Shown piece after piece: positions 20,095 to 30,925 of a stretch of DNA of 64,000 bases (its first letter is position 1; each line of letters begins with the position of its first letter). Position numbers and translations under genes: made by a program. Below the pieces are notes generated by a model. That model was not told where the DNA came from. It searched no databases and worked only from the letters and a program-made list of their open reading frames with translations. Origin of the DNA: Bremia lactucae (Eukaryota; Oomycota; Peronosporomycetes; Peronosporales; Peronosporaceae); contig NC_090616.1 in assembly GCF_004359215.1 (NCBI RefSeq), positions 3,174,001 to 3,238,000 of the forward strand, written 5' to 3'.

Positions 20095-20749
20095 ATGGCC
20101 GGCAAAGACGCGTGGAAGCCCTTTGTAAAGTTCGAGTACCAGAAGTTACTGCCTGCCGGGCTTCGTAATAAGGTACACGCAAATATTTTTGAGCGGTTCA
20201 TTGATCGCTGAGATTTTGTCACGGCTGCAGCTGCGCAAATTGCTCGTTTTTGCGGAGGCCACGGGCACCAAGCAATTGAACCAGTCGCCGGCTGTATCGC
20301 AAGGCTATCGCTATCCATCGCCCGACAAACAGGCCGAGGGTGTGTTTGTACCATCTAGCGACTCTAAGGAAAGCATTTACAATATAAATTACTACACGCG
20401 CGATATTCGCCGCTTTCCCTACCCCATCGAAGTGGGCATGCACCCATCCCTGCCCATATCGAAGCCTGTTGAAATCCCGGCGGAAGCTAAACGTGGATCA
20501 CCAGGTAACAAAAACCCAGCTGTACTGAGTTACGACCCCACGGGTACACGCTCTGCCATGAGCACGACCCACGAGGCTCGCGACAAGCTCATTCTGCAGA
20601 AGTTTTCTACTCACAATGTGCGCTTTGAATGGGAGGGCGACGCCGAAAAGGAAATTCTTGACGATCTTGACTCTAAAAACCTACCGCCGACTCCCGGTCG
20701 CCCTTTTGTATGGGACTTTCCGTCGCAGAGCCGCGTTATGCGCTGGTAA
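20095..20749 (+). CDS. Conserved-looking protein of unknown function, two exons
   Basis: Exon 1 is 20,095-20,172 (26 codons). The intron is 20,173-20,230 (58 nt, GTACAC...GCTGCAG). Exon 2 is 20,231-20,749. The product is 198 residues. Both exons are phase 0 and join two open frames that would otherwise be out of register, which supports the intron. The N-terminus is basic (MAGKDAWKPFVKFEYQKLL), there is no signal peptide or membrane segment, and the middle is Pro-rich. Distinctive segments are YNINYYTRDIRRFPYPIEVG, SYDPTGTRSAMSTTHEARD and a C-terminal PPTPGRPFVWDFPSQSR. I do not recognise the family. It is divergent from calpain across 98 bp and lies 120 bp upstream of the coiled-coil gene. 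A small organelle or complex subunit is possible but unproven. Confidence 0.8.
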
Positions 20750-20869
20750 ATCGCCTAACGAAGTGAATAAGATGCTTTAATGAGACAATTTTAACATTCT
20801 ATGAGTTTTGGGCTATTCTTTGTTTTTGGGTCTGTCTGCGAAACTCAAGCTCACAACTTTTTTGAAAAG

Positions 20870-22103
20870 ATGCTTACTCTGATGCCGGAACTTCCGACGG
20901 TGCCCATACCCGAAGTCGTGGCCAAGACGGATCAGTCCATCACGCTGCGCATGCAGCGGCTTTCTTACATACATGATGACGCCCGGTACAAGCTCCAGGC
21001 GGTCAGTTTTTGTCATCTCACTTTTCTTTGTTGTATTTCTTTTAACTCGTTCAATTTTCTCAGAGCCACAGCGAGCATGGATATGTCTACTACTCGTGGA
21101 ATGACTCCGCGTTTTTTTCGACTAGAATGTTTGCTGTGAATGGACTCAAGCCCAATACGGTGCGGCTCTTATTGTTTTGTGGTAGCAGCCTCTTTTTTTA
21201 TAACGAAATGCTGCTACATAGACGTACGTGTTCCGTGTGCGCGTGGTGCACGAAAGTAAGCGCCAATGTGGAGAGTGGTCGCTACTTACACCATACGTGC
21301 GCACATTTACGGAAGACGAGGACGCCAAGCGCTCGGGTACCGTCTTTGAGCATGCACTTAAGCTCGAGCGACAACATAAGAGCGTTTTACAGGGGCAAAT
21401 TTCCAAGCTTACGGGCATGCTGAATGAACGAAAGTCATCGCGCGAAGTCGAACAAAAGGTTCAGGAGCACGAAGATATGCTGGCCAGTCGCCGTATTATC
21501 GACTCACGGCTCACAAAGTTGCAGCGGGAGCTTAGTATGCAAACAGCAGCTCTGCAATCGGTCAAGAGTCAGCGAGCTGCAGATGAGAATATGATTTCTG
21601 AGTTACTGAATGAGCAAGAAAAGTTAAGAGCTGCTCAGAATGAGCAACAAGGACAGGTGAAGTACGATTTGGAAGTGCAAACGCTGCGTGAGCAGCTGGA
21701 ATCGAATGCAGAAGCGCTACGCAAGCATCAAGAGCAAGTTAATGCTAGTTATGAGCAGATTGCACGATATGAAGCGTCTTTGGAGGCGAAGAAGAGCGAA
21801 ATAATTGAGAAGGAGGAGGAAGTTGAGCGAATTATGGCCGACTGCAATCGGATCGTACAGGAGCAAGCTGATGTGGCTCACGTGAAGCAGCTTGAAGTTG
21901 AAGATGCCTTGTTAGAGGCCAAAACATCCTTGGAGCAACAGCTGGACATCAATACCTACTTGCGTGAAGAAGTTTCCCGCCTTCGTGAAGAAAATCACCA
22001 TTTAAAAAACCAGATTGAGGAAGTGGATTCGGAAGTGGTGCCTAGGTTGGTGCGTCTAGAAGACGAAAATGAACAGCTGCGCGCACGGCTAAGTGCAAGG
22101 TAA
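20870..22103 (+). CDS. Fibronectin type III plus coiled-coil protein, three exons
   Basis: Exon 1 is 20,870-21,001, exon 2 is 21,064-21,159 and exon 3 is 21,222-22,103. Both introns are 62 nt with GT/AG ends (the first has a T-rich tract ending TTTTCTCAG) and all joins are phase 0, giving 369 residues. Residues about 6-105 form a fibronectin-III fold: PELPTVPIPEVVAKTDQSIT, then GLKPNTTYVFRVRVV and GEWS across the exon 2/3 join. Residues about 120-365 are a long heptad coiled coil rich in Glu, Gln, Lys and Arg. There is no signal peptide, so it is probably a cytoskeletal, centrosomal or ciliary scaffold; this is inference. A start at 20,801 is possible but adds an unlikely hydrophobic leader. 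The stop overlaps a perfect donor (AAGGTAAGT at 22,098), so a fourth exon ending at 22,313 is possible. Confidence 0.82.
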
Positions 22104-22723
22104 GTTGCGGAGTATCAGTGCTTGAGTTACGAGCCACTTTTAAATTTACTTCATGTATTGTATTGCAAAATATATCGAAAGAGCTTTAACAATAGAACTA
22201 CGACACAATATTGTTTTGCAACTTTTCCAAACTTTGTGAGCGATAAAATTCAGCTGAAAAGCAAACTTAGCGGCACGCTTAAGGGAAATCTTTTACAGTC
22301 TGCCCACGATTGAGCTACCAAAGTGGGTGACAATCTTGCTTTTACGTAGCGATTCCTATTCTATCATCGCCACGAGCACTTTAAAAATTAGTAAAACTTC
22401 GTGAGTAAACTGCAAGGTGATTTGACAGCTTATTTGAGTGGCTCGCTAGACATGTTTTACGTTGACGCCGAGACAAAAAAGAGTTGCACCATAAGTTACA
22501 TTTATCATACAATCAAGTATATTTACAACTGCCACTATACGAAATGCAACTTTTTCGACCTGCACGATATCCGCTAACCTTAGGTGACCTTGTATTCTAA
22601 GAAATTCCGTGTGTATTCCGTCAGTTTCGACAACTTTTAGCACTTTTATTGCACAGAATGTGCCTTGCGCGAATTGGTGCCTTCCATAATTCATGTGTAA
22701 GACTTTAACTCGACAATGATGTC
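22104..22723. other. Convergent intergenic region
   Basis: It separates the 3' ends of the coiled-coil gene and RRN3. A possible terminal exon (22,241-22,313) lies near its left side. The rest is AT-rich with no supportable gene or transposon. It must hold both polyadenylation regions. Confidence 0.5.
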
Positions 22724-25086
22724 TTAAAATCCATCGTCCTCATCCCCGTCGAAGCCGCCAAGTATAAAGGCATTCGTTGCGCCAAGTGGAGGTAGTCTTG
22801 ACGGAGGGGAGCTAGCAGATAACGCAGGCGACGGGTTAAACATACAGCGCGATGGCAATGAGCGTTTACATGCCACTCGATCATCAACATGGTCTTTCAT
22901 GTCGTAACTTGAACCAGGTGACGTGTAATCTCGATCGAGACTACCCATGTGGCTTTCCGCATCATAAGAGGCACTTGTAAAATTAATCGGGATCGAAGCG
23001 CTTCCACCCACACTTGTATCGTCATCATTCGTGCCTTCTTCCTCTTCGCTGCCATAGCATTCTATGTGTGCACCCCGCCGCATCAGACGAATTGTATCCT
23101 TGACCGATTCAAGTCGCTTACAGTTCTCAGGAGATGTCGGATCAGCGTGCTTCCAGTACAGATACAATGGACCAATATACTGAAATGAACGACGTAAAAG
23201 GTAGGGATCAAATGGAAAAAATGTTTCCAAAGGCTGGCGTTGATCAAGTAAAGTGGTAGCCGTAGAGGATCCTGACGTGGGCTTTTTTGATCGTTCCATT
23301 GACTTGCTAGATTTGCTAGTAGACACAGAGGCCGAGCCAATTGCTTGGTCTACACGCTCCAAACACTCGTCTGAGACCAAATCAAACGCTTCCGCCAGAT
23401 TTAGAAACTCGGTTGCCACCGTTTGCTGGCAATACGCTAGTGGGCAATATCCATCGCTTGTTATCAGCAGGCGTTCCCAGCCAAGACTTCGCAGAAATTC
23501 GTACCCAGTCCCGTTATCACTGATTGCTATTTCCAGGCCGCGGAAGCATAGCATGTAGCACACAGTCTGCAATGAGGATACAAAAATGTTTTCTTGAAAG
23601 CCGTGTGCCCCAGTGATCTCCACATTCTGCGACTCCTTTCGCAATTCTGTATAAATTTCGGACGCAGCATAAGGATCGCACACTCGTTGCTGTTCTTGAA
23701 GTGTTTCGTCGTAAATGTCCATCTGGTCATGCAGCCACTTCAGCAAATGATACAACGCTTTTTGAAGGTAAGCAACAGAGATGTACTTTGCTCGCGCGAG
23801 GAAACTGGCTAAGTAGGCACCGCAGCTTTGCCGCATGGTTGCAGGTGTCTGAGGATCCAAAGATGCAGCTAGAAGCTGTGAGATGAAGATGTCCTGAAAT
23901 TGAGGGTCGATGCGACACACGTAAAACAGCAAAAATTGCGGGTACTTCGACCGATGCGTGTTCAAAATTGAGTGCTCAAATACTTTCAGCAGGTACTTAA
24001 AAACCAATGCCGCTTGTCGTATGTCTACTTCCCCGTCTGTACTATCAATCGTAGCTACCGAGCCACCAGTGGAAAATGTAGAAGACGAAGAAGCAGCGCA
24101 CTCCTCAATGTATTTAAACATAACGAGCATCATCTGATCAAGTTTGTCGGCCATTTTGTCCACCTGTTGTGAAGCGTCATCAGGCGCTAACATATTATCG
24201 TCCAAGAAATCGTCCATCGTAAATACGTCCTCCTCGCTCTCGTCGAGCTTAATCTCGACGTCTATTGCAACAAGCTGATCAATCACCAGTCCCAATACGC
24301 GCTCACGCAGCCCTCCCACATACTCCGTAATGCGTAGCACATTGCGTAAATACGCCACCTGGGTGGGAGCATCCATACGCTTGTGTGGAAAATGTTCGCA
24401 GAGAATTGGAAACAGCACATTGGATGCTGTGGGCACTAGCGTAATAATTCGTTCAAGCATCTGATGTGCAGCTGCGTACCGAGCGAGGATACATTCCTGA
24501 AGACTTGGTTCCTTCGTCACAAGCACTGGAGTCCCAGGTTCAATTGAATTCGATCCGAGAGATCCACTCGCTGTACTGTATGATAAGTTCTTGAGTGCAT
24601 CCTCCGTCTTACCAAGCGCTCGGAGATCAGGTGGTAGCTCCTTCTCTTGCGAGATTCCCATGTTGCGAGCAAGCATGTGCAGTGTTGGCCAAACGTACGT
24701 AGTGTTAGAGGACACCAAATGGATGATAAAAGTTGCATAGTCCTCGGCCTCGGAAACGTCGCCGCTGGCTAGCAGGTCGAATTTGAACAGCACGTCCAAC
24801 AACACACGGTAGGCTTGGGGATCTCGCGCAATCGTGGATATACAACGAAGAAGCGCACGAAGGATTTTACGTCGTGTAGCGATGGGTGGAGGCAACACCG
24901 TTAACTGCTGAATCAAGTACTGGTAGCTCTTGGTGTTACCCTGATGGGAGTTGAGTAAGTTAGCAGACATTTTGATCAAGTGCCATTTGTTACCTTAATG
25001 ACAAGATCCAGTGCATTCTCAATGAATTGGTGCATATTCGCCACTTCCTCCTCGGTCGGTGTGACAGACACAGCTCGAAGCGACAT
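22724..25086 (-). CDS. RRN3: RNA polymerase I-specific initiation factor RRN3 (TIF-IA)
   Basis: RRN3 bridges RNA polymerase I to the rDNA promoter complex in the nucleolus and allows rRNA transcription to start. Exon 1 (25,086-24,994) codes for 31 residues beginning MSLRAVSVTPTEEEVANMHQ. The 53-nt intron (24,993-24,941) reads GTAACA...CTAAC...CATCAG. Exon 2 (24,940-22,724) is uninterrupted and phase 0. The product is 769 residues, close to fungal and animal RRN3. Family signatures are YLRNVLRITEYVGGLRERVL and LVAIDVEIKLDE in the HEAT-repeat core and FPFDPYLLRRSFQYIGPLY near the C-terminus. A Ser-rich, acidic segment (EEEEGTNDDDTS) and an acidic tail (DGDEDDGF) are present. An unspliced start at 24,979 would replace the real N-terminus with intron-derived residues, so the spliced model is preferred. 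Confidence 0.93.
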
Positions 25087-25294
25087 CGCACATCCAGCCA
25101 TTCCTTGAGGTACCGACCGTTTTTCTCGGTTTTTGATAAATAAAATAAGTTTCTGAAGCCAAATAATTTATGTATGTTCAAATTTGGGAGAACTTGCTTT
25201 CCAACAGAAAGACCTTCTAATAAGGATAAATGTTCAGGTAATTAATAACATTAGTCAATATACTTAATACATTTGTAGCGCTATCAGGATAAAG
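25087..25294. promoter_or_regulatory. RRN3 upstream region
   Basis: About 200 bp separate the RRN3 start codon from the family B LTR. It is AT-rich away from the first 60 bases. No TATA or other element is clear. The transposon boundary leaves little room for distal control. Confidence 0.35.
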
Positions 25295-25671
25295 CTTAAT
25301 ATCTTCAATAAAACATTACCAAATTGGTAATATTCGGGCAACAAGACAAAAGCTCTGTTGATTCGTTTATTTAAGTTTAAATTAACCTTACAAGACACGA
25401 TTGGGCAGTGCGCAAGGAGGCGCTATACATAGCTCATTTTTGATATATTCAAGTCAGTAGATAGAAAATCGTTACGTAGGAACTTATTATATTAATACAG
25501 TTTTACTAATTTTTCTATTTCAAAAACCTCTAGTAACTAAGACTTCAGAGCTACTTGTAACATTCCTCTGCACGTCACTGTACGTGAAGTAATCGAGGCA
25601 CATCACCATCATTGATATCAGTGTTGGTTGGCTAGTACTGTTATCAATCCTAGCGAAGGTGCCCTGTTAAA
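25295..25671 (+). mobile_element. Family B 5' LTR, left-truncated
   Basis: Family B LTR blocks are present (cattaccaaattggtaatat, gcgcaaggaggcgc, tagatagaaaatcgttacgt). It ends ggtgccctgttaaa at 25,671 in place of the canonical GGTGCCCCGTTACA. The 5' terminus is missing. A primer binding site and leader follow, so this is a 5' LTR. Confidence 0.75.
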
Positions 25672-25673
25672 CC

Positions 25674-25690
25674 TGGAAGCACGGGAGGGA
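25674..25690 (+). other. Family B primer binding site
   Basis: TGGAAGCACGGGAGGGA starts two bases after the LTR, the same spacing as in family A. The minus-strand element at 39,363 has TGGCAGCACTTATTGG in the matching place. The priming tRNA is not assigned. Confidence 0.55.
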
Positions 25691-26290
25691 ATTTTTAAGT
25701 CCCTCAAGAAGGCTTCCACGCAACGCGTGAAAGGTCAACTCATTTGAGTGAACCTTAATTGGAGAGCGGCCGAACGTAATAGTTCGGCCGTAGGAGCCAG
25801 CCTTTAGCGCCATGCTGTTCGCTCTATAAAGAGACGATCAACATGCGGCTATAGCCAAGTTCATACGACATGAACTCGACGGGGCCCAATAAAAAATAAC
25901 TTTGCTTCACCAGCAAGATTCTCAACACGCACAGGTATTAATAGAACAGGGTGCTCAACAGTCAGAACTGTTGATAGCATCATTTACATGCTGCTAGCGG
26001 TCCAACGCATTCGCGTCAACCCAAAGCTGAAAGATCGAAATCTCTAAGAGTAAGGGAGTCGGAGACGACTACTTGTTAACATGACTCGTCGATACAAACG
26101 ATGCCATTAAAGCTCGCCGCATCGATGACGATGCGACGAAAGTGAAGTTTGGCATGTCCAACTTGGCAGGACGTGCCAAATCCTGTGGGGGCTCCCAATA
26201 GGTTCTTGACCTCCATTTTGTTGTCGTCTATGTAGACGACAAGCACCAGAGTGGACGTAAGCCTGTTTCAGGCTAAAGACTTTTTGTTCC
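25691..26290 (+). pseudogene. Family B leader and gag N-terminal region
   Basis: The sequence matches the reverse complement of 59,100-59,540 in order. Readable pieces include RRIDDDATKVKFGMSNLAGRA (26,112-26,175 in part), a gag capsid motif. Stops and frameshifts are frequent. A palindromic block ggccgaacgtaatagttcggcc lies at 25,768-25,789. Confidence 0.7.
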
Positions 26291-26319
26291 GCTACAGCGA
26301 TCCTTGATCAGGCGTCTTG

Positions 26320-26590
26320 AATTCGAGCCGGAACAGGTGGGTCTTGATGGGGCACTTTTGATGAACACAGTCAATAACTTGTGATTGTTCATCAATTCGA
26401 TGACTTACAATACAACTTTCTAGGTTGTCTTTGGGCATAGGCGTGAAGATCACGCTTGCCCTGCTTCAAATCCAGGAGCCCTGCTCAAGCCCTGAATTCG
26501 GCAGGTGGCGTCTCAAAGGTTTGCATGAGCCGGGTCTTAAAAGACATCATACGACCCAAACACATATGGGTCGTGAATCTTGAGCCTATG
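26320..26590 (-). pseudogene. Inverted fragment of family B gag
   Basis: Read on the minus strand this is gag capsid (HDPYVFGSYDVFKT-like and the following region), matching 58,750-59,000 in minus sense. It sits between plus-strand gag and plus-strand pol linker of what looks like the same element, so this segment has been inverted. Confidence 0.6.
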
Positions 26591-27235
26591 GAGTCGATCA
26601 TAGAGGATCTCGCTGTGGTCGCGCAACCACACCAAGAGACAGCTGGAAAGGATACTCCCCAAGTAAGTATTGGAATAAGTCCAACGAAACTTGAGGGAAT
26701 AAGTCCCCAGGCACCTTTGAAAATTGTTCCAAAGCAGGGCTTGAAACATTGAATGATTTTGTAAAGATCGAATCAAGTGTAGACGCTTATCTACCTAAAC
26801 TGATAGCGCCTCCGAAGTTTAAAATGGAGATAACTCAATTGCCAACGCTCGAATCGAAACGCTTCTTGCGTGATCTGCGTAGTGGCAAAGTCAAGCAGAT
26901 CTGCGTGCTTTTAACATATGACAAGTACGTGGCCGATATTCGGTCGCAATAGTATTTCCTGGTTGCGAACGGGTTCTCAGAAACTCGTCGATGGACGAAA
27001 GTGTCATCGATGAGAAGACTCGGATTAAATGTTTTACATCCCAATCCTGAAGGTCGTTGAAAACAAATCCTTTATTTAAGGATTTGATCAAATTCAAGAA
27101 TGTGTTCCCTGAATCGGTACCGTGCGAGTTGCCTAGGATAAAGGCACTCGACACGTAATCGACCTGATACAAGGTTCGAAGTACTGTGTTGTGAAGCAGC
27201 GCCCATTGTCTCGATGTCAAGTATTAGCGATCGAC
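26585..27235 (+). pseudogene. Family B pol linker running into RT start
   Basis: The frame 26,749-26,952 reads PPKFKMEITQLPTLESKRFL and RDLRSGKVKQICVLL. Later frames give a linker and the GSKYCVxRQWPL-like beginning of RT at about 27,175-27,210. The same linker is found at 58,400-58,690 and on the minus strand at 50,870-51,500. RT is cut off at 27,240. Confidence 0.75.
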
Positions 27236-27239
27236 AAAA

Positions 27240-27640
27240 TCATTGCCCTTCTAATTTAAAATGTATTCTGTTTAGCTGGTCTTGCTATTATTTATCCTTC
27301 CTTTTTACACTTGCAAGACTTGGGCTTGTAAGACTGAAAATACAATAATATATTTTAATAAATTATGGGATCTGCTAACCATCTCCCAGTTTTCGCTAAC
27401 AGCTCCATTCCCCAATTCAAAACCCGAAGTTATTAATGGATTACCTCTAGACTATATAAACGAGCTTTGATGGCTGAAGCGAATACCCCTAAATTTGATT
27501 TTACATGACAGAACGATCTCGATGAAATAGCTTGCACTTCATTCCAGTCTATATTACCGTACCATACCCTTTCCATTTTCTAACACTGCTACTACTAATA
27601 TTACTATCCATCAACTCGAAGATATCTTCAATACTACCAA
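27240..27640. other. AT-rich stretch between gypsy fragment and MULE
   Basis: No supportable gene is present; a 62-codon frame (27,282-27,470) has no recognisable features. It may be the 5' flank or terminal region of the MULE that follows, but no terminal inverted repeat could be confirmed. Confidence 0.35.
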
Positions 27641-28960
27641 CAAATCCTTGAAATGACTCGCCTAGCAGTAAGCCGTCGAATCCAAGATGAGGGCTTCGTG
27701 TTTACTTGCAAAAGAACAAGGAAAGTTGGACACCGCTCCGATGGTGAAATCAAAGCTATTTGTTTGGAATGATCATGTTCAAGGAGCGCAACTCTGTCAC
27801 AACAGCAGCAGCGGCAGCGTAAACGCGTACGCGGAAGCCGTGGAATAGGTTGTCAGTCCGCTTTGACAATCCGCCGAATTAGAGGATATGGAGACTTAGT
27901 TCACTGGGATGTTGAGGCCAACAAACTTGAACACAATCGCGAGCCGTTTGCGGATGCTGCCGTGCATCCGCAAGGCGAGCCCTCAAAAGCGACGAGCGGC
28001 AACAAATATTAAACAACTGTCGGTCACGTCTGGCACCTTCTTGTATTGCAAATGCGCAATGGCAACAGCATCACGATAACACTCCGTGATGTATACAACA
28101 TTCGCGACGCGGAACGTAGGCGTTTGTTGCACGGTAGAACCCCACTGGCTGCCCTATTTGACGGTCTTGAATCTGCAAGTGTTTCTGCGCCATACTATAC
28201 ACAGTTTAGTGCCGAAAGGAGGCTGACTTATTGCTACATTGTATCTCCATCAGCAAAAGAACTTTGCTGCAGTTTTAGCGCCGGGAAGGTCTGGTTGTTG
28301 GACGCAACGTACAAAAACCAACCGTTTTGGTCTTCCACTTTTTCATGTAGTAGGAGTCAGCGCAACCAGCCGGGCTTTTCCGTTTGCCTACATCTCATGG
28401 CTTGTATAGCAGGAGCTGCTTTCTTGCTCGGCAAACTGCATTTTGGCCATACAACAACATCACGTGTGTAAAGCGCGCACTCTGCATTGAAGAAGTGGGT
28501 TGCAGTATCCATGGGCGATCTGTTGACCGTAGACACAGCTTGCCGGCTGGCTTGCGATGGTCAACTTGCCGCCATCAGACTGCAATTCACTTAAGAACGC
28601 GCAACCGCCAATCTGCAGTTTGGCCAAGTCTTCTCCGGGGTATGGGGAAAGTCTCGGTGGCAGCGCTAAAGTCAGTCTTCCGGCAATACAGAGATAGAGA
28701 TAATGACGGCAACTGCCGATGCATGTTTGTCACAAACTTTGATCATCCATGCAAGCACTAATTTCGATCAAGAGCTGCCGCAACACCAGCTAAATGCCTC
28801 ATTCGTGATGATTTTTATTCTCATTGGTGGCTTGTTCAACTTTCTCGAGAAACAACAGCTGCACCACCACCATTATCATCAATCGATGAAACTTTACAAC
28901 GGCCTCGCGAACAATATGAGGAGGGCTCAATCTACCACAAAAGAGTGATCCATGAGCCCT
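27640..28960 (+). pseudogene. Mutator-like (FAR1/MULE) transposase, frameshifted
   Basis: Three parts follow the order of FAR1-type MULE transposases. At 27,860-27,960, WDVEANKLEHNREPFAD resembles the HNHE end of the FAR1 zinc finger. At 28,046-28,471, a transposase core carries the first catalytic Asp in WLLDATYKNQPFW, and its continuation is in another frame. At about 28,705-28,760, CRCMFVTNFDHPCKH fits a SWIM zinc finger (CxC...CxH). At least three frameshifts show it is dead. A possible tail lies at 29,062-29,262. Confidence 0.75.
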
Positions 28961-29269
28961 AGTCACTGTCACCGGATAGAAATATTCTCAACCCTGAGAA
29001 TATACGCAGTCGATGATGCTTTCAGCATTAACGCAGCGCAATCCGTCGCAATCTGAGGTAGGTGGGGCTTTCCTTCGACCACGAAGACGTTGTAGAAATT
29101 GTGGTCAAGCGGGACATAACAGAAGAGTGCACTGAACCTGCTTATACCAATGTCAATGCCGATGCAGCATCCACGGTCGATCTAGCTTCCATGACCGAAC
29201 CAGATCTTCCACAGCCGATAACCTTAATATTATTGAAAACTTCAATTTTATTGCATTTTTGATTTTGTT
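28961..29269 (+). other. Possible MULE C-terminal tail, otherwise unassigned
   Basis: The frame 29,062-29,262 encodes an acidic peptide (FDHEDVVEIVVKRDITEEC) that could be the end of the transposase or a separate remnant. No domain is recognised. Confidence 0.3.
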
Positions 29270-29289
29270 CAAAGTTAATTCATTTGCGC

Positions 29290-29530
29290 ATGGTTACGAA
29301 ACCTGTGCGCGTCGCCCGTGAGGTCGCAAAGCTGGCAGCTGCACAGATCAGTGCAGCTGTTAGAATTGCAAATGTCTCAGTAGGCGCTCATGCGTCTACT
29401 GCGGGGAAGAAGTCACATCCTACTCCAATTGAAAATGACTGGTAAAAGTCATCTGCTACCTTCGTGGTAAGTGACTGGGCTGAGTCGGTGTCACTGTCCG
29501 ACTGAATGAAAATTGTTAAGGCCTCCGAAT
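29290..29530 (+). pseudogene. Family B antisense ORF, N-terminal fragment
   Basis: It starts MVTKPVRVAREVAKLAAAQI at 29,290 and continues with VSVGAHASTAGKK and TPIENDW before a stop. It matches the N-terminal halves of the copies at 14,127, 41,619 and 52,479. Again it lies antisense to a family B pol fragment on its right (29,530-30,925). Confidence 0.55.
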
Positions 29531-30925
29531 CAGCTGGGGCCACGTCCGTGATACTTTCGGTTTCTCACGCGACAACCGATGATGCGATGACAGGAAGAGG
29601 AAAAATCGAAATCGCCTCACACGTCGAGCTCGATTCATCACGATGATTTGGATCACGTCCTCCGGTATTCATGGGAGGACTTGATCATGACATTCCCGTC
29701 ATAAGACATTGGCGTCGAAGGTCGACAATGCTTGTCGCGAACAGTTGCAAAACCGTGGGCATGTTGCGGTCGATTAACTGTCGAACGAACGGACGCATCA
29801 GTCACTTCAAGACGAGCTGGTGACAGCTAGTCAAGAGATTCCATCCTTAAGAAATGAAATGAAACGTCTAATTCGTGAGAACTAGACGCTGTTCCGAGAC
29901 CATCAGCTTTTGACTCAAGACCTTCAGTATTTGGCGGATACCTTTGACCGTGCCGGTTTGGTTCGTAACTGGACGAAGCCTCGTACTGAAGGTACGGGTG
30001 GAGATGCCCGGCATAAAACGTAGGATGCGTATGCATGCTACGACGCACTCGATCGGGTACGCATTGCAATAGCGGTGCAGTACATGAAATGGCCGATATA
30101 CCTGGGTAGTAATTTATTACTACCCACATTTGTCACTACATGTTTTTGTAGGTTTACCGTACACAGTAAGACTGGATCTTTAAATCTAAATGAAAGAACG
30201 TTTGCTCCTCCAGAGTTTAATTTCTGTCGGTCCATCATGAAGGCTACATGAAATGAATCACTGCTTCTCGAGCAAGCAGGAATTCTCCAGCTAAATCGGT
30301 TTTGTTTTGTTGCTAGTGCGCCCGGTGCGCACTGCCAAGATATCATTCTCCTCATTAGTAAGAGCATTATTATTCTCACTAATATTATTGTTATCGATCC
30401 TGAGTATATCAGCATCGTTGTCATCAAAGACAGCTTAAGGCTTATCGCTTTCTACTGAGTTTGTCTACTTCAATGTTGAAAATCAACATTGGTATCCTTC
30501 GCATTGCCGATTGAATCAATGCTTGGTGAGCAAAAGCTAGATTGTTCGTTGTTCGAGCGAGTCCTTCCCCCCTAAAGAGAGTCACTCTTAAACAAGGCGA
30601 GTATACGTGGATGGCGTATGCATACTTTGTTGATGCTTAAACCGAATTGTTGATGGCAAAATCTGCCATTGGCAATATTCGCTCCAACTGATGTATCCGC
30701 GGAGAAATTCTTCGAGAATACGATTTCCGCGTTATGTCTAACTGTATATTAATGGATGGTCAAAATTGACATTTCCAACTGTGTCCCGAGTGATATAGAC
30801 ACAAATTGCTAAACATTCGTCGTAAAACGAGGTCACGATCGGAGACCAGCTCACAGGATAACCCTTGGAGTCGAAATTATATGTCAACAAAGACACGAGC
30901 ACAGCCTTTGGCTGTAAACCCGATA
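29530..30925 (-). pseudogene. Family B pol 3' part: integrase core and C-terminus
   Basis: Minus-strand pieces are the integrase C-terminal module (VNLQKHVVTNVGSNKLLPRY, about 30,105-30,165), DRQKLNSGGANVLSFRFKD upstream of it, and MHTHPTFYAGHLHPY (frame 29,827-30,129). Degenerate catalytic core sequence runs up to about 30,925, where homology stops abruptly at unrelated DNA. No chromodomain is readable. Confidence 0.75.

Noticed and set aside
20801..21139. 112-residue plus-strand gene
   Set aside because: It reads through an intron of the fibronectin-III/coiled-coil gene, and its first 23 residues are a hydrophobic leader upstream of the better start at 20,870.
22122..22313. Independent small gene downstream of the coiled-coil gene
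   Set aside because: Its second half can be joined in frame by a perfect donor, and the first half lacks coding character; it is better seen as a possible terminal exon.
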